From Rhizobium rosettiformans (GTDB lineage Bacteria; Pseudomonadota; Alphaproteobacteria; Rhizobiales; Rhizobiaceae): a DNA stretch of 64,000 nt. The position numbers and the translations under genes were made by a program. The stretch lies in the NCBI RefSeq assembly GCF_016806065.1, contig NZ_CP032405.1, positions 1,162,501 to 1,226,500 of the forward strand, read 5' to 3'. The notes beneath the pieces were generated by a model. It had not been told where the DNA came from. It made no database searches and was given only the letters and a program-made list of their open reading frames with translations. Within the stretch, counting starts at the first letter, position 1. The number at the start of each line of letters is the position of its first letter. This document shows, piece after piece, positions 18,421-26,856 of this stretch.

Positions 18421-19227
18421 ATGACACTTGCGATCACGACCTGGAACATCAACTCGGTGCGTTTGCGCCTGCCGATCGTCCAGGACTTCCTCAAGCGTGA
18501 AAATCCGGACATCCTGTGCCTGCAGGAGATCAAGTGCCAGAACGACCAGTTCCCGGCAGCGGAGATCGCCGAGCTCGGTTATTCCAACATCGTGATCCAT
18601 GGCCAGAAGGGCTATCACGGGGTCGCAATCTGCTCGAAACTGCCATTGGCCGAAGATCACCGGCAGGATTACTGCGGCGTCGGCGACAGCCGTCACATCT
18701 CGGCAGTCTTCGAATGGGCCGGACGGCGGATCCGCCTGCACAACTTCTATGTGCCGGCCGGCGGCGACGAGCCGAACCGCGAGATCAACCCGAAATTCGG
18801 ACACAAGCTCGACTTCATCGAGGAGATGAAAGCCCTGTCCGCCGAGGCAGAAGCGAATACGGGCTCCATTCTGGTCGGCGATCTGAACATCGCGCCGCTC
18901 GAGCACGATGTGTGGTCCCACAAGCAGATGCTCAAGATCGTCAGCCACACGCCGGTCGAAACCGAAGGCTTGCTCGAGATCATGCGTCAGGGCAAGTGGG
19001 TCGACCTGATGCGCCAGCACGTACCGGCTTCGGAAAAGCTCTATACTTGGTGGAGCTATAGGGCGAAGGATTGGGCCGCAGCGGATCGAGGCCGCCGTCT
19101 CGATCACATCTGGTCGTCATCGGATCTCGCACCCCTTCTGTCGCGCGTCGACATCCTCAAGGAAGCGCGTGGCTGGAACCAGCCATCGGACCATGTTCCG
19201 GTGACAGCCCGCTTTCAGAGTCCATAG
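18421..19227 (+). CDS. xth: Exodeoxyribonuclease III
   Basis: A 268-residue ExoIII-family enzyme acting as AP endonuclease and 3' phosphodiesterase in base-excision repair. Catalytic motifs are in the usual order: TTWNINSVRLR at the start (metal/phosphate contact), CLQEIKCQ with the metal-binding glutamate near 37, the LVGDLNIAPLEHD block with the Asp/Asn pair near 155, and the terminal SDHVPV with the catalytic His. Length and all motifs match XthA. It sits downstream of ftsK-lolA, separated by a terminator, so it likely has its own promoter in the 116-base gap. Rhizobia often carry several paralogues, so I do not number it. Confidence 0.94.
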   Translation: MTLAITTWNINSVRLRLPIVQDFLKRENPDILCLQEIKCQNDQFPAAEIAELGYSNIVIHGQKGYHGVAICSKLPLAEDHRQDYCGVGDSRHISAVFEWAGRRIRLHNFYVPAGGDEPNREINPKFGHKLDFIEEMKALSAEAEANTGSILVGDLNIAPLEHDVWSHKQMLKIVSHTPVETEGLLEIMRQGKWVDLMRQHVPASEKLYTWWSYRAKDWAAADRGRRLDHIWSSSDLAPLLSRVDILKEARGWNQPSDHVPVTARFQSP

Positions 19228-19249
19228 CAGGCGATGTAACGCCAGCTAT

Positions 19250-19705
19250 CTAGGAGAATTTCGGCGCCAGCGCTTCCGCGCCGTCGATCAGGGCAGCAAG
19301 CGACTGCTTGATCCGTCCTTCGACCTGCCGCGCCATCTGCGGATACTCCTCGAGCAGTCGGTGGAAGAGCGTGCGGGTGATCCGGATGACGTCGACATCC
19401 TCGACCGCAACGGCGGTATATTTCCGCTCCACCATGGTAATCAGGGCAAGCTCGGACAGCATGATTCCGGGACCGACCCGGGCTTCCAGATGCGGCTTTC
19501 CATCCCGGCCGATGACATAGAGCTCGATCTCGCCGCGAACGACGACATAGGCACACTCTGCCGGCGCCTTTTCCCGGAACAGAGCCTGACCCGCCGCGAC
19601 CTGCCTGTGCTCGGCACCGAAGGCGATCAGCCGCAGTTGATCCTTATCCAGACCGGAAAAGAGAGGCAGAGCCGACAGAAGCTCGATATCGTCGCTGAGT
19701 GACAT
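19250..19705 (-). CDS. Single-domain cyclic-nucleotide-binding protein
   Basis: A 151-residue protein that is essentially one CNB (CAP-effector-type) domain with no DNA-binding helix-turn-helix, so it is not a Crp-type regulator. The phosphate-binding cassette is recognisable as GPGIMLSELALITMVERKYTAV, with Glu and Arg retained but Ser in place of the usual Gly before the Glu. In Brucella a similar gene, described as a cAMP-dependent protein kinase regulatory subunit-like protein, follows otpR. Here it is also directly downstream of the OtpR-like regulator. The ATG at 19705 has AGGAAACGTC before it. Ligand binding is inferred. Confidence 0.82.
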   Translation of the reverse strand: MSLSDDIELLSALPLFSGLDKDQLRLIAFGAEHRQVAAGQALFREKAPAECAYVVVRGEIELYVIGRDGKPHLEARVGPGIMLSELALITMVERKYTAVAVEDVDVIRITRTLFHRLLEEYPQMARQVEGRIKQSLAALIDGAEALAPKFS

Positions 19706-19764
19706 GACGTTTCCTGGTCCGATCGGGCATCGTCGTTACGCCCGCTGTCAGTCCATAACGCAAA

Positions 19765-19804
19765 ACGGGGATGAAAACGACACAGAGGTCGCCTTCATCC
19801 CCGT
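19765..19804 (-). terminator. Hairpin between the response regulator and the CNB gene
   Basis: An 11-bp perfect stem (ACGGGGATGAA / TTCATCCCCGT) lies in the 117-base gap. On the minus strand it ends in CCCCGTTTTGCG, giving a short T-run. It probably reduces read-through from the regulator gene into the CNB gene. Confidence 0.65.
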
Positions 19805-19822
19805 CGCATTCTGATCCGTCGC

Positions 19823-20506
19823 TCAGGGGACGATCTTGTAGCCGCCGTTTTCCGTGACCAGGATTTCGGCATTCGAGGGATCGCGCTCGATCTTCTGGCG
19901 AAGCCGGTAGACATGGGTTTCCAGCGTATGGGTTGTCACGCCGGAATTGTAACCCCAGACCTCTTCCAGCAGCACATCGCGCGTCACCACCTTCTGGCCG
20001 GCACGATAGAGGTAACGGATGATCGCCGATTCCTTTTCGGTCAGGCGGATCTTCTTGCCGTCCTCGGTCGTCAGCAGTTTCTGGCTCGGCTTGAAGAGAT
20101 AGGGGCCGACCCCGAAGGTCGCGTCCTCGCTCTGCTCGAACTGGCGCAATTGCGCACGGATACGGGCGAGCAGAACGGCAAAGCGGAAGGGCTTGGTGAC
20201 ATAATCATTGGCGCCCGCCTCAAGGCCGAGGATCGTGTCGGAATCCGTGTCGTGACCTGTCAGCATGATCACCGGCGACTTGAAGCCGCCCTTGCGCAGG
20301 AGCTTGACCGCTTCGCGGCCATCCATGTCCGGCAGCCCGACATCCATGATCATCAGATCGATCTGGGAGGCTTTTGCCGTCTGCATGGCGCGGGTCGCAT
20401 TGCTTTCCTGCATGAGCGAAAACTCTTCATAGAGAGAGAGCTGCTCGACCAGGATCTGCCTCAGATCGTCGTCATCATCTACAAGCAGAATGGTCCGCGT
20501 CGTCAT
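19823..20506 (-). CDS. OmpR/PhoB-type response regulator, OtpR/CenR-like
   Basis: A 227-residue response regulator: receiver domain (1-120) with acidic cluster DDDDD at 10-14, phospho-acceptor Asp55 in IMDVGLPDMDG, Thr in MLTGHD and Lys in VTKPF. A C-terminal winged-helix OmpR domain follows (about 130-227, THTLETHVYRLRQKIE). The receiver sequence and the following CNB gene resemble the Brucella OtpR locus, whose product is also called CenR and is linked to cell-envelope control. No histidine kinase is adjacent, so its partner lies elsewhere. The ATG at 20506 has GGAAGGATGACGG upstream. The OtpR/CenR label is from remembered synteny and should be tested. Confidence 0.88.
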   Translation of the reverse strand: MTTRTILLVDDDDDLRQILVEQLSLYEEFSLMQESNATRAMQTAKASQIDLMIMDVGLPDMDGREAVKLLRKGGFKSPVIMLTGHDTDSDTILGLEAGANDYVTKPFRFAVLLARIRAQLRQFEQSEDATFGVGPYLFKPSQKLLTTEDGKKIRLTEKESAIIRYLYRAGQKVVTRDVLLEEVWGYNSGVTTHTLETHVYRLRQKIERDPSNAEILVTENGGYKIVP

Positions 20507-20630
20507 CCGTCATCCTTCCGAATTGGTCCCGTGTTCGGGTCTTGCTGCCCAAGTACACTGGATGTAAGCCTTACTCGCAGCCGTTTAAGGGCTATGAATA
20601 CAACAATATTCACGAACAAGGCAAAAAGTC

Positions 20631-21188
20631 GTGACCAAGAGGCGGAAGGCAGCGAAAATCGCCGGTTCGGCAGTCAAACGACTGTTAATCCGCCCCGCTC
20701 CTGGAAATCAAAGGCAGGCTATTCTTCAGGCGGGATCGCTGACCTTCCGAGCGGCCCTCGGACGCGGCGGGCGTACCAGTCGCAAACGTGAGGGCGATGG
20801 TGCGACACCGATTGCGGTCATGCCTCTGCTCTCTGCCTATCGCCGGGGTGACCGTGGGCCCTGGCCTTCAACCCTGTTGAGCATGCGGAGATCATCATCC
20901 GACATGCTCTGGTGCGACGCGGTCGGCGATCCGAACTACAATCGCCCCGTCCGCGCACCCTTCAGCCCCAGCCATGAGACCTTGCAGCGGAACGACGAAC
21001 TGTATGATGTCTGCATCGTGCTCGACTGGAATCTGCGAAGCCGCAAGCGCAGATGTGGCTCTGCAATCTTCCTTCACATCGCAAGACCCGGTTACACACC
21101 GACAGAGGGCTGCGTCGCCATCAGTCCTCGGGACATGCGGCGCCTGCTCCCGCATCTCGGTCCCAGCACTACGCTTCAGGTTCTTTGA
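20631..21188 (+). CDS. L,D-transpeptidase family (YkuD-like) protein
   Basis: A 185-residue protein ending in a YkuD/ErfK-type catalytic region: His149 in IFLHIARPG, then PTEGCVAISPRDMRRLL with the nucleophile Cys161. The glutamate in TEGC replaces the histidine of the classical SHGC motif, a variant seen in a subgroup of these proteins. ATPIAVMPL near residue 60 matches the usual substrate-loop segment. The proposed GTG start at 20631 gives a basic N-terminus (KRRKAAK) without a clear signal peptide, so its route to the periplasm is unclear; the true start may differ. It is divergent from the OtpR-like gene. Role in peptidoglycan cross-linking is inferred. Confidence 0.78.
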   Translation: MTKRRKAAKIAGSAVKRLLIRPAPGNQRQAILQAGSLTFRAALGRGGRTSRKREGDGATPIAVMPLLSAYRRGDRGPWPSTLLSMRRSSSDMLWCDAVGDPNYNRPVRAPFSPSHETLQRNDELYDVCIVLDWNLRSRKRRCGSAIFLHIARPGYTPTEGCVAISPRDMRRLLPHLGPSTTLQVL

Positions 21189-21344
21189 ACCAAGATTAAG
21201 GGCTTTTGGGCGGGCCGGGCCTTTCACCGATGGCGGAGCAGCCTAGATACCGAGGTGGCGGACGGCATTTTTTTTGCGCCTCTTCGTGACCGCCAACGAT
21301 TTCGCGCTGAGCGCAACCAATGACACATCTGGAGATTTCCGCTG

Positions 21345-22175
21345 ATGACAGACCAGACGCATATTGCCCTGAACGACGGCGCCCGCATTCCCCAGGTGGG
21401 ACTGGGCGTCTGGCAGACACCGAACGACGAAGCGGCTCCGGCCGTCAAGGCCGCACTGTCGGCCGGCTATCGCCATGTCGACACGGCAGCTGTCTATGAA
21501 AATGAAGAGGGCGTCGGCGAAGGCATCCGTCAGTCTGGGATCGACCGGTCCGATATCTTTCTCACCACCAAGCTCTGGAACACCGAACAAGGCTATGACC
21601 AGACGCTGAAAGCCTTCGATGCCAGCCTGAAGCGGCTGGGAACCGACTATGTCGATCTCTATCTCATCCATTGGCCCTCGGCCCATCGGGGCCTGTTCGT
21701 CGACACCTGGAAGGCATTTGTGAAGCTGAAGGAAGAAGGGCGGGCGAAATCCATCGGTGTGTCCAATTTCTACCCGGAGCATATCGAGAAGATCGTCGCC
21801 GAGACCGGCGTTGTGCCGGTCATCAACCAGATTGAACTTCATCCGGATTTCCAGCAGCGCGAGGCACGCGCCTTCCATGAAAAGCATGGTATCGCAACGC
21901 AATCCTGGAGCCCCTTGGGCCAGGGCAAGCTTCTCGGTCACCCTGCAATCGCTGACATCGCCACCAAGCTTGGTCGTACGCCGGCTCAGGTCATCATTCG
22001 CTGGCACATCGACAACGGTCTTGTGGTCATTCCGAAATCGGTCACACCGTCGCGGATCAACGAAAACTTCAAGGTCTTCGACTTCAAATTGTCGGCGGAA
22101 GATCTGGATACCTTGAACGGTCTCGACGATGCGGGCGCCCGTATCGGACCGGATCCCAAGACGGCAACCTTCTGA
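21345..22175 (+). CDS. Aldo/keto reductase (diketogluconate reductase-like)
   Basis: A 276-residue NADPH-dependent aldo/keto reductase with a TIM-barrel fold. The catalytic tetrad is visible: Asp in VDTAAVYENEEGVGEGI with its Tyr, Lys in LTTKLWN, and His in LYLIHWP. KSIGVSNFYPEHIEK, INQIELHPDFQQ and VVIPKSVTPSRINENFKVFDF form the cofactor-binding side. Family members closest in length reduce 2,5-diketo-D-gluconate, methylglyoxal or similar carbonyls; the substrate cannot be specified. It is a single gene between the L,D-transpeptidase and a convergent NTF2-like gene, with a hairpin at its end. Confidence 0.9.
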   Translation: MTDQTHIALNDGARIPQVGLGVWQTPNDEAAPAVKAALSAGYRHVDTAAVYENEEGVGEGIRQSGIDRSDIFLTTKLWNTEQGYDQTLKAFDASLKRLGTDYVDLYLIHWPSAHRGLFVDTWKAFVKLKEEGRAKSIGVSNFYPEHIEKIVAETGVVPVINQIELHPDFQQREARAFHEKHGIATQSWSPLGQGKLLGHPAIADIATKLGRTPAQVIIRWHIDNGLVVIPKSVTPSRINENFKVFDFKLSAEDLDTLNGLDDAGARIGPDPKTATF

Positions 22176-22203
22176 TTCACGTGAGACACGGCTGATCGAC
22201 ATG

Positions 22204-22239
22204 AAACGGGCCGCCACCCGAAAAGGGGGCGGCCCGTTT
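22204..22239. terminator. Bidirectional hairpin between convergent genes
   Basis: A 12-bp perfect stem AAACGGGCCGCC / GGCGGCCCGTTT lies between the aldo/keto reductase and the NTF2-like gene. AAA/TTT ends give short T-runs both ways. Confidence 0.7.
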
Positions 22240-22244
22240 GCCGT

Positions 22245-22751
22245 TCACTGTTTGACGGCAGAATCCCAGTGCTCGTCGGCCTTGCCGTCGACGATCCGCC
22301 AGGTGTCATACCAGGTGGTGGTATAGGTCTTGGACGGATCCTGAGGATCCTTCTCCTCGCGGACGATGCCGACGGTCACCAGATCGCCCTCGGCTGTGAC
22401 GAAGGCCACCGGGGTCGAAAGCTTTTCGGGCAGCGGCTTCTTCTCGACTTTCAAGACCTCGGTGAAAAATGCAACGACGGCATCGCGGCCGGAGGCGACG
22501 TTCGGATTGTGCTGGATGTAGCGCTCGGTCAAGAAGCGGTCGGCCTGATCCCAGTGCCCGGCCTCTAAAAGGTCGCGCATGATGTGATAGACGACCTGCT
22601 TGTTGGCATGCAGCTTCGGATCGGGACTCGTGAACAGGGCCTCCTTGTCGGCCGCGGCAACCACCGCTTCCTGAGCGAAAACCGGGGCGGGATGGGCCGA
22701 CAGTGAAAACAGGCTGAGGGTAACGGCAAGAATGGCCGATTGCTTGATCAT
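22245..22751 (-). CDS. Exported SnoaL/NTF2-like protein
   Basis: A 168-residue periplasmic protein with a signal peptide (hydrophobic 5-25, ending APVFA-QEA) and a SnoaL-like NTF2 fold. HANKQVVYHIMRDLLEAGHWDQADRFLTERYIQHNPN-type sequence is characteristic of predicted SnoaL-like esters-binding proteins, with the conserved YIQHNP and GRDAVVAFF segments. TWYDTWRIVDGKADEHWD ends the domain. The ATG at 22751 gives a normal signal peptide; an in-frame ATG at 22784 would only lengthen the N-terminus. No catalytic role can be given. Divergent from the solute-binding protein gene. Confidence 0.78.
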   Translation of the reverse strand: MIKQSAILAVTLSLFSLSAHPAPVFAQEAVVAAADKEALFTSPDPKLHANKQVVYHIMRDLLEAGHWDQADRFLTERYIQHNPNVASGRDAVVAFFTEVLKVEKKPLPEKLSTPVAFVTAEGDLVTVGIVREEKDPQDPSKTYTTTWYDTWRIVDGKADEHWDSAVKQ

Positions 22752-22971
22752 GGTTTCATCCTCGGAGACAGAAGGGGATATCATCCGGTGATACCGCTTG
22801 CTGGCCGAAGCAGGTAGAAGGCAGTTTTTTCAGCCGAAGTCTGCAAAACAGAACCGGCACTATGTCTGCTCCACAAGAACTGGGAGCCGGAGATGGTCTC
22901 TGGCATGGGCAGTTCTTGCCATCCCTGAACAAGATGTGACACTGTGCGCTGCCACAATTCGGGAGATTTCC

Positions 22972-23769
22972 ATGTTGTTTCGCCGCGCTGTCCTTGCCGG
23001 TCTCTCCGCTCTTGCCCTGCTGCCTCTCGCTGCCAACGCCACCGACCTGCCGGATTTGGGCGGCAAGACGGTCGTCGTTGTGACGGAGAATGCCTATCCG
23101 CCGCTGCAGTTCGTCGACCCGAAGTCCGGCCAACAGATCGGCTGGGAATATGACGCGATGAACGAGATCGCCAAGCGGCTCAATTTCACGGTCGAGTATC
23201 AGAACACCTCCTGGGATGCGATGATCCAGGCCGTGTCGGATAACCAGTTCCAGATCGGCATGACCGGCATCACCATCAAGGAAGACCGCAAGGAAAAGGT
23301 GGATTTCTCCGAGCCCTATATGCGCTCCGAGCAGTTCATGCTGGTTCGCGGCGACGAGAGCCGGTTCAGCGACGGCAAGAGCTTCGCCGAGTTCGAAGAC
23401 GGCCTTGTCGGCGCACAGCCGGGCACGACCCCCTTCTATACAGCCGTCTATGAGATCCTCGACGGCAATGAGCAGAACCCGCGCATCAAGCTGTTCGAGA
23501 CCTTCGGCGCGACTGTCCAGGCACTCAAAACCGGCGACGTCGATGTCGTGCTGACGGACGGCACGGCGGGCAAGGGCTATGTCGATGCCTCGAATGGCGG
23601 CCTGAAGCTCGTCGGTGGCCCGCTCGGTTCGGAAGACTTCGGCTTCATCTTCCCGAAGGGCTCGGAACTCGTCGCGCCCGTCAATGCCGCGATCGCCGCG
23701 ATGAAGGCCGATGGCACCATCGAGACGCTGAACAAGAAGTGGTTTCTAGACTACAAGATGGGCGAATGA
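22972..23769 (+). CDS. Amino-acid ABC transporter substrate-binding protein
   Basis: A 265-residue periplasmic binding protein of the polar amino-acid (family 3) type. The signal peptide is at 1-22 (cleaved near AANA-TDL). The family N-lobe motif VVTENAYPPLQFVD, then GWEYDAMNEIAKRL and GMTGITIKEDRKEKVDFSEPYM, with the Arg/Asp ligand-binding pattern, are clear. The ATG at 22972 has GGGAG nearby upstream, whereas the frame is open earlier. The permease gene follows 37 bases later; no ATPase gene is adjacent, so the ATP-hydrolysing subunit must be shared or encoded elsewhere. Ligand cannot be told from sequence. Confidence 0.92.
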   Translation: MLFRRAVLAGLSALALLPLAANATDLPDLGGKTVVVVTENAYPPLQFVDPKSGQQIGWEYDAMNEIAKRLNFTVEYQNTSWDAMIQAVSDNQFQIGMTGITIKEDRKEKVDFSEPYMRSEQFMLVRGDESRFSDGKSFAEFEDGLVGAQPGTTPFYTAVYEILDGNEQNPRIKLFETFGATVQALKTGDVDVVLTDGTAGKGYVDASNGGLKLVGGPLGSEDFGFIFPKGSELVAPVNAAIAAMKADGTIETLNKKWFLDYKMGE

Positions 23770-23806
23770 ACCGCGTCCAACCCTGCGACCTGAAAGCGGG
23801 TAACTG

Positions 23807-24625
23807 ATGGCATTTCAGACCCTTCCGCAGGGTGATCAAAAAGGCGATCGGCCCTGGTGGCTGATCGCCTTCCTTGTGCTGGCGGCAGCACTTGCCGGCG
23901 TCATCTTCGTCAGCGACCTCTATGCGCAGGTCTTCAACACGGTGGCCAAGGGTCTCTGGGTGACGATCTTCGTCACGCTGGTCGGCTTTGCCCTGGCGAC
24001 GGCTCTCGGCCTGCTGATTGCACTTCTTGGAATGTCGGACAGCGTGGTCCTGCGCCAAATCGCCCGGTTCTACGTCGAGGTCGTCCGCGGCATTCCGATC
24101 ATCGTCCTGCTCTTCTACATCGCCTTTGTCGGCGCGCCCGGCCTTGTCGCGCTCTATAATTTCATCACGTCTCCACTCGTATCGGCAGGCCTCGCGGAGC
24201 CTATGGTGGTGCGTGACATCTCCCTGATGTGGCGTGCGATCATTGCGCTGATGATCGGCTATTCTGCCTTCATCGCCGAAATCTTTCGCGCCGGGATCCA
24301 GTCGATCGACAAGCGGCAGATCGAGGCGGCCAAGGCGCTGGGCTTGAGCCGCGGCCAGCGCTTTCGTCTGGTGGTGTTCCCCCAGGCGATCCGCGTCATC
24401 TTCCCCCCACTGTCGAATGACTTCGTCGCCATGGTGAAGGACTCGTCCCTCGTCTCGGTCCTCGGGGTTGCCGACATCACCCAGATGGGCAAGGTTTACG
24501 CCTCCGGCTCGTTTCGCTTCTTCGAGACCTATTCGATCGTGGCCTATGTCTATCTCGTGCTGACGATCGGCCTTTCGATCCTCCTGCGAGGCTTTGAACA
24601 GCGCATGAGGGCGCGGCATCGATGA
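23807..24625 (+). CDS. Amino-acid ABC transporter permease
   Basis: A 272-residue inner-membrane permease of the HisMQ type. About six hydrophobic segments are visible, and the cytoplasmic coupling loop AKALGLSRGQRFRLVVFPQ carries the EAA-like motif that contacts the ATPase. MWRAIIALMIGYSAFIAEIFRAGIQSI and the terminal VSVLGVADITQMGK are conserved in polar amino-acid importers. It follows its binding protein and overlaps the glycosyltransferase start by four bases (ATGA). A single permease may homodimerise, but no ATPase gene is present in the cluster, which is unusual. Confidence 0.92.
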   Translation: MAFQTLPQGDQKGDRPWWLIAFLVLAAALAGVIFVSDLYAQVFNTVAKGLWVTIFVTLVGFALATALGLLIALLGMSDSVVLRQIARFYVEVVRGIPIIVLLFYIAFVGAPGLVALYNFITSPLVSAGLAEPMVVRDISLMWRAIIALMIGYSAFIAEIFRAGIQSIDKRQIEAAKALGLSRGQRFRLVVFPQAIRVIFPPLSNDFVAMVKDSSLVSVLGVADITQMGKVYASGSFRFFETYSIVAYVYLVLTIGLSILLRGFEQRMRARHR

Positions 24626-25629
24626 AGCTCCCTGCGCTCGATAAAACGGCAAAGACCATAAATCGCGTGCGCTACTATGCAGCCGGCATCACACGACATG
24701 CGGTGCCGCGCGAATGGTATCTGCAGCGGTGCAGACAGATCCTCGGCGAGCTCGAGGCATCACCCGAGCTCGAAGAGCTGATGCGAAGGGCGAACTACTA
24801 CAACAGATTGCCCCCATGCTCCGTCGAGCCCGGCACGAGATTGAACGCGGTGGACCGGGCCCAGAGCCGCTATTACTTCGATCTCGACGAGTATCTGCGC
24901 TATTTTCCCTGTCGGTTGAAGGTCGATTATCTCTTCGGCGACGTGACATGGGTTCCAAACACGCCAAGCATCGTCAAGAGCCGCCCGACCGGAGGGGAGA
25001 ACGGAAACTCCGTGCTTCTGAACCTCGACAAGCTCCGGCATTTCCGGCTATGCGCCGACGACACGCCCTGGGAGAAGAAGAAGCCGATGGCCGTGTGGCG
25101 CGGAGCGCTCAACAATCCACTCCGCATGGAATTGCTACGCCGGCATCATGAGAGCGCGTCTGCTGATGTCGGCCATATCGGAGAAACAAAAGACGGTGTC
25201 CAGGCCAAAGGCTTCCTCAGCCCGCAGGACCAGATGGGCTATCGCTATATCCTGTCCATCGAGGGCTTCGACGTCGCCACCAACCTGAAATGGATCATGG
25301 CTTCGCGCAGCGTCTGCGTGATGCCGAAGGGGCGCTACGAGACATGGTTCATGGAAGGCGGCCTGATCCCCGACCATCACTTCGTCGAAGTACGCCCTGA
25401 TTTCAGCGACCTCGAGGACAAGATCGCCGAGCTGGAACGCAATCCGCAATGGGCGCAGGACATCGTGGCCAATGCCAATGCCTATGTCGCCTCGTTCTGC
25501 GATCGCAAGACCGAGCGCAAGGTCTCCCTGCTGGTGCTTCAGAAGTATTTCGAAGCGACGGGGCAGCTTCCCCCGTCAGCCTTCAGCCCGCTGTTCTTTC
25601 AGCAGACGCGCGAATTACAGCCTGCATGA
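24622..25629 (+). CDS. Family 90 (CAP10-like) glycosyltransferase
   Basis: A 335-residue glycosyltransferase of the GT90/LpsA-like type, expected to add a sugar to lipopolysaccharide core or another surface glycan at the cytoplasmic membrane face. Family blocks are WRGALNNPLR (about 166-175), the GYRYILSIEGFDVATNLKWIM donor-binding region near 216-237, and MEGGLIPDHHFVEV. It starts within the last codons of the ABC permease (ATGA overlap), so it is translationally coupled to a transporter with which it has no obvious functional tie. Converges with ppk2, stop to stop within four bases. Acceptor unknown. Confidence 0.85.
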   Translation: MKLPALDKTAKTINRVRYYAAGITRHAVPREWYLQRCRQILGELEASPELEELMRRANYYNRLPPCSVEPGTRLNAVDRAQSRYYFDLDEYLRYFPCRLKVDYLFGDVTWVPNTPSIVKSRPTGGENGNSVLLNLDKLRHFRLCADDTPWEKKKPMAVWRGALNNPLRMELLRRHHESASADVGHIGETKDGVQAKGFLSPQDQMGYRYILSIEGFDVATNLKWIMASRSVCVMPKGRYETWFMEGGLIPDHHFVEVRPDFSDLEDKIAELERNPQWAQDIVANANAYVASFCDRKTERKVSLLVLQKYFEATGQLPPSAFSPLFFQQTRELQPA

Positions 25630-25633
25630 CCCG

Positions 25634-26527
25634 TCAGTAGGTTTCCGGAACATACATATCCGCCGGCACAGGATGGCGGATGTAGTCTGCATTGCGCACG
25701 CGTGCGGGAAGCTCGATCGCTTCCTTTGGCACATGCTCATAAGGCACCTGCGTCAGGAGATGCGCGATCATGTTGAGCCGAGCCTTCTTCTTGTCGACGG
25801 CCTGGACCACCCACCAGGGCGCCTCCGGGATATGCGTGCGCTCCAGCATCTCTTCCTTAGCGCGGGTATAGCTTTCCCAGTGTATCCGGCTTTCGAGATC
25901 CATCGGCGAGAGCTTCCACTGCTTCAGGGGATCGTTGATCCGCATCCGGAAGCGAAATTCCTGCTCCTCGTCCGTAATCGAGAACCAGTATTTGACGAGG
26001 ATGATACCGGAGCGCACCAGCATGCGTTCAAACTCCGGGACGGAGCGGAAAAACTCCTCCAGTTCGTCCGGTGTGCAGAAACCCATGACCCGCTCGACAC
26101 CGGCGCGATTGTACCACGAGCGATCGAACAGAACCATTTCGCCGGCCGTTGGCAGATGCTGCACATAGCGCTGGAAATACCACTGGCTGCGCTCGCGCTC
26201 GGTCGGCGCCGGCAGAGCGACGACCCGGCAGACGCGCGGGTTGAACCGCTGGGTCACGCGCTTGATGGCGCCGCCTTTGCCAGCCGAATCACGACCCTCG
26301 AACAGCACGACCATTTTCAGCTTCTTGTACTGCACCCAGTCCTGCAGGCGGACCAGCTCATGCTGGAGGCGGAAGAGTTCGCGAAAGTAGATCTTCCGGT
26401 CGATCATGGGTTCGGACATGCCGTCGGCGACAAGCTGGTCAAGCCGATCCTCTTCCAATTGCTGCTCAAGCTCCTCGTCGAAGCTGTCGAGGAGTTCGGT
26501 TTTGATGCGGTGGATCTCTTCGTTCAT
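25634..26527 (-). CDS. ppk2: Polyphosphate kinase 2
   Basis: A 297-residue class I PPK2 that transfers phosphate between polyphosphate and nucleoside diphosphates. Walker A GRDSAGKGG at 78-86 is followed by IKRVTQRFNPR and the Walker B/lid region VLFDRSWYNRAGVERVMGF around 133-151. KYWFSITDEEQEFRFR and DLESRIHWESYTRAKEEM match the C-terminal part. An acidic N-terminal 40 residues precede the kinase core. The single-domain length and motif order fit class I, which favours NTP synthesis from polyphosphate. It stands alone, convergent with the glycosyltransferase gene. Confidence 0.94.
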   Translation of the reverse strand: MNEEIHRIKTELLDSFDEELEQQLEEDRLDQLVADGMSEPMIDRKIYFRELFRLQHELVRLQDWVQYKKLKMVVLFEGRDSAGKGGAIKRVTQRFNPRVCRVVALPAPTERERSQWYFQRYVQHLPTAGEMVLFDRSWYNRAGVERVMGFCTPDELEEFFRSVPEFERMLVRSGIILVKYWFSITDEEQEFRFRMRINDPLKQWKLSPMDLESRIHWESYTRAKEEMLERTHIPEAPWWVVQAVDKKKARLNMIAHLLTQVPYEHVPKEAIELPARVRNADYIRHPVPADMYVPETY

Positions 26528-26856
26528 TGCGCCGGTTCCGAGAGGGTGCGATACTGACGAAGATCAATCATGCTTACGCGAAAGCTTCATGACAGCCGCA
26601 TGTCATGGGGTACTCGAACCAATTGCCGACATCAGCGAAAACTGGTATGACGCCGCCCATGGGATCGAAATTCGGATGCCTCGCGAACCAGTTTATCGTG
26701 CTGCAGGACCACAAGCGTCTGCCGGCACGCTTCTTCGCGCGCGTTCAAGGGGCCCTTGCGAGCCTTCGCGGCTGAGCTCCTGCGACCGGAAGACCGGCGC
26801 GATAAGACCTCACACTTCAAGAAATCCCTTATACTCAGTCTGGATGGAACTCACCC
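26528..26856. other. 329-base gap upstream of leuC
   Basis: The gap between divergent ppk2 and leuC holds no convincing gene apart from a weak short frame annotated separately. TTATAC at 26829-26834 could be a -10 element for leuC. I see no leucine-rich leader peptide, T-box or attenuator hairpin, so control of leuC is not visible. Confidence 0.4.
26647..26775 (+). CDS. Possible 42-residue basic small protein
   Basis: An ATG-started frame of 42 codons (MTPPMGSKFGCLANQFIV... ending ASLRG) with a short hydrophobic segment and basic residues lies upstream of leuC. No clear ribosome-binding site precedes it. It is reported because the gap is otherwise empty; coding status is doubtful. Confidence 0.18.
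   Translation: MTPPMGSKFGCLANQFIVLQDHKRLPARFFARVQGALASLRG

Noticed and set aside
26632..26820. 62-codon minus-strand frame in the gap before leuC
   Set aside because: Ser/Arg-rich composition, no ribosome-binding site, no recognisable family.
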